From positions 372,001 through 436,000 of the forward strand of contig CAVQRB010000002.1 of assembly GCA_963715055.1 (NCBI GenBank): a stretch of 64,000 nt of DNA, given 5' to 3'. A program made the position numbers and the translations under genes. The notes beneath the pieces are model-generated. The model did no database searches, was not told where the DNA came from, and saw only the letters and a program-made list of their open reading frames with translations. Positions 63,476 to 64,000 of this stretch are shown here, one piece after another. The stretch's first letter is position 1; the number at the start of each line of letters is the position of its first letter. The DNA is from CAVQRB01 sp963715055 (lineage in GTDB: Bacteria > Pseudomonadota > Alphaproteobacteria > Rhodobacterales > Rhodobacteraceae).

Positions 63476-64000
63476 TTACATGCCCATCGCAGATGTGAGC
63501 GGACCGGTATTCACGGCGTCCACATAGCTGTCGAGCGCGCTGTCGATGCTGCCGGCAGTCACGAAGACATCCGCGACGCCCTTCATGTATGCCTGCGCAT
63601 TTCCACCCAGCCAGGCTTGGGAAAGCTGCGTTTCGATGCTCGGGAATTTCATCGTTGCGATCGATGCCCGTGCCGCTTCGAGATCCATGCCGGACTGCTC
63701 GGCAATCACTGCCAGCATCTCTTCGGTGGGGTTCGCGTTCCATTCGGCGTTGGCATCGGCTGTCACCTTGAGGAACTTGGCCACGACGTCACCGTTTTCG
63801 GCGACGAAGGACGCCGGCGCGGACGTCACGTCGAACACCAGAATGCCGAGCGCTTCCTTTTCGTCACCCGTGAGCAACACGTTGCCGTATTCCTTCATGC
63901 GCGACAGGCCACCGCCGTAGCCGCAGGCGAAATCAACAGCACCCTGGCTCAGGGCAGCAGCCCCTTCCGGGGGCGCCATGTCGACGATCTGCAGAGATGC
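63476..64000 (-). CDS. ABC transporter substrate-binding protein (TauA-like), N-terminus beyond window
   Basis: C-terminal 174 or so residues of a periplasmic binding protein; the reading frame is open to the right edge. DMAPPEGAAALSQGAVDFACGYGGGLSRMKEYG and TSAPASFVAENGDVVAKFLKVTADANAEW are typical of the taurine/nitrate/sulfonate-binding family. The signal peptide would lie outside the window. It precedes the ATPase and permease genes on the same strand, giving a complete TauABC-type operon. Confidence 0.87.
   Translation of the reverse strand, partial: ASLQIVDMAPPEGAAALSQGAVDFACGYGGGLSRMKEYGNVLLTGDEKEALGILVFDVTSAPASFVAENGDVVAKFLKVTADANAEWNANPTEEMLAVIAEQSGMDLEAARASIATMKFPSIETQLSQAWLGGNAQAYMKGVADVFVTAGSIDSALDSYVDAVNTGPLTSAMGM

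Overview
The window is a high-GC alphaproteobacterial chromosome segment, most likely from the Rhodobacteraceae (Roseobacter group). The support is the ccoN / universal stress protein / fnrL / hemN block with FNR boxes, an SRP RNA next to dnaX-ybaB-recR, a TrcR (DUF1013) regulator, COQ9 next to rpsU, a FYDLN-type acidic protein, and an Mcl1-type malyl-CoA lyase. There are no phage, transposon, plasmid or CRISPR signatures. Most of the segment is housekeeping and transport. Genus cannot be fixed from the sequence alone.

Layout. 1-4.7 kb: micro-oxic module. Partial ccoN (cbb3 oxidase) diverges from a UspA-type gene; fnrL diverges from hemN; both junctions carry near-perfect FNR boxes. 4.7-10.5 kb: yejABEF peptide ABC operon. 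10.6-16.7 kb: membrane-anchored cytochrome c, pheA, an SRPBCC protein, nudC, a frameshifted CpdB-like nucleotidase, SRP RNA and a YpfJ-like metalloprotease. 16.9-19.7 kb: dnaX-ybaB-recR. 19.7-28.4 kb: MFS carrier, ornithine/lysine decarboxylase with a structured leader, EEP phosphatase, TrcR, RNase T2, two quinone oxidoreductases with COQ9, rpsU. 28.5-35.2 kb: GAF-adenylate cyclase, tRNA-Ala(GGC), FYDLN protein, YgjP-like protease, GntR regulator, accA, LysE with divergent Lrp, DUF302 protein. 35.3-40.5 kb: mcl1 diverging from a putative D-glutamate/D-amino-acid cluster (dgcN, dgcA, an exonuclease, a class IV D-aminotransferase, a MaoC protein). 40.7-43.2 kb: PQQ-type dehydrogenase coupled to a diheme cytochrome c. 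43.7-46.1 kb: pyk, rpmI, rplT. 46.2-53.3 kb: a lesion-rich stretch with a GNAT remnant, frameshifted DUF2235, frameshifted pheS, a decayed second copy of the pheT 5' end, a small membrane protein, a frameshifted GATase and intact pheT. 53.3-64 kb: YtoQ, GST, mscL, ald with divergent Lrp, a lysine-tailed HhH protein, DEAD-box helicase, fatty acid desaturase and a TauABC-like transporter cut by the right edge.

The most notable points are: (1) FNR-box geometry suggesting that hemN is transcribed leaderless and fnrL is autorepressed; (2) the dgcN-dgcA-aminotransferase cluster divergent from mcl1; (3) the split pheS...pheT locus with a pheT 5' remnant; (4) at least seven reading-frame lesions, one in essential pheS, which argues that part of them are sequence errors; (5) an ABC permease with a roughly 120-residue extracytoplasmic insertion; (6) a leader upstream of the decarboxylase that may be the alphaproteobacterial speF motif. 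I found no convincingly new defence or mobile system.
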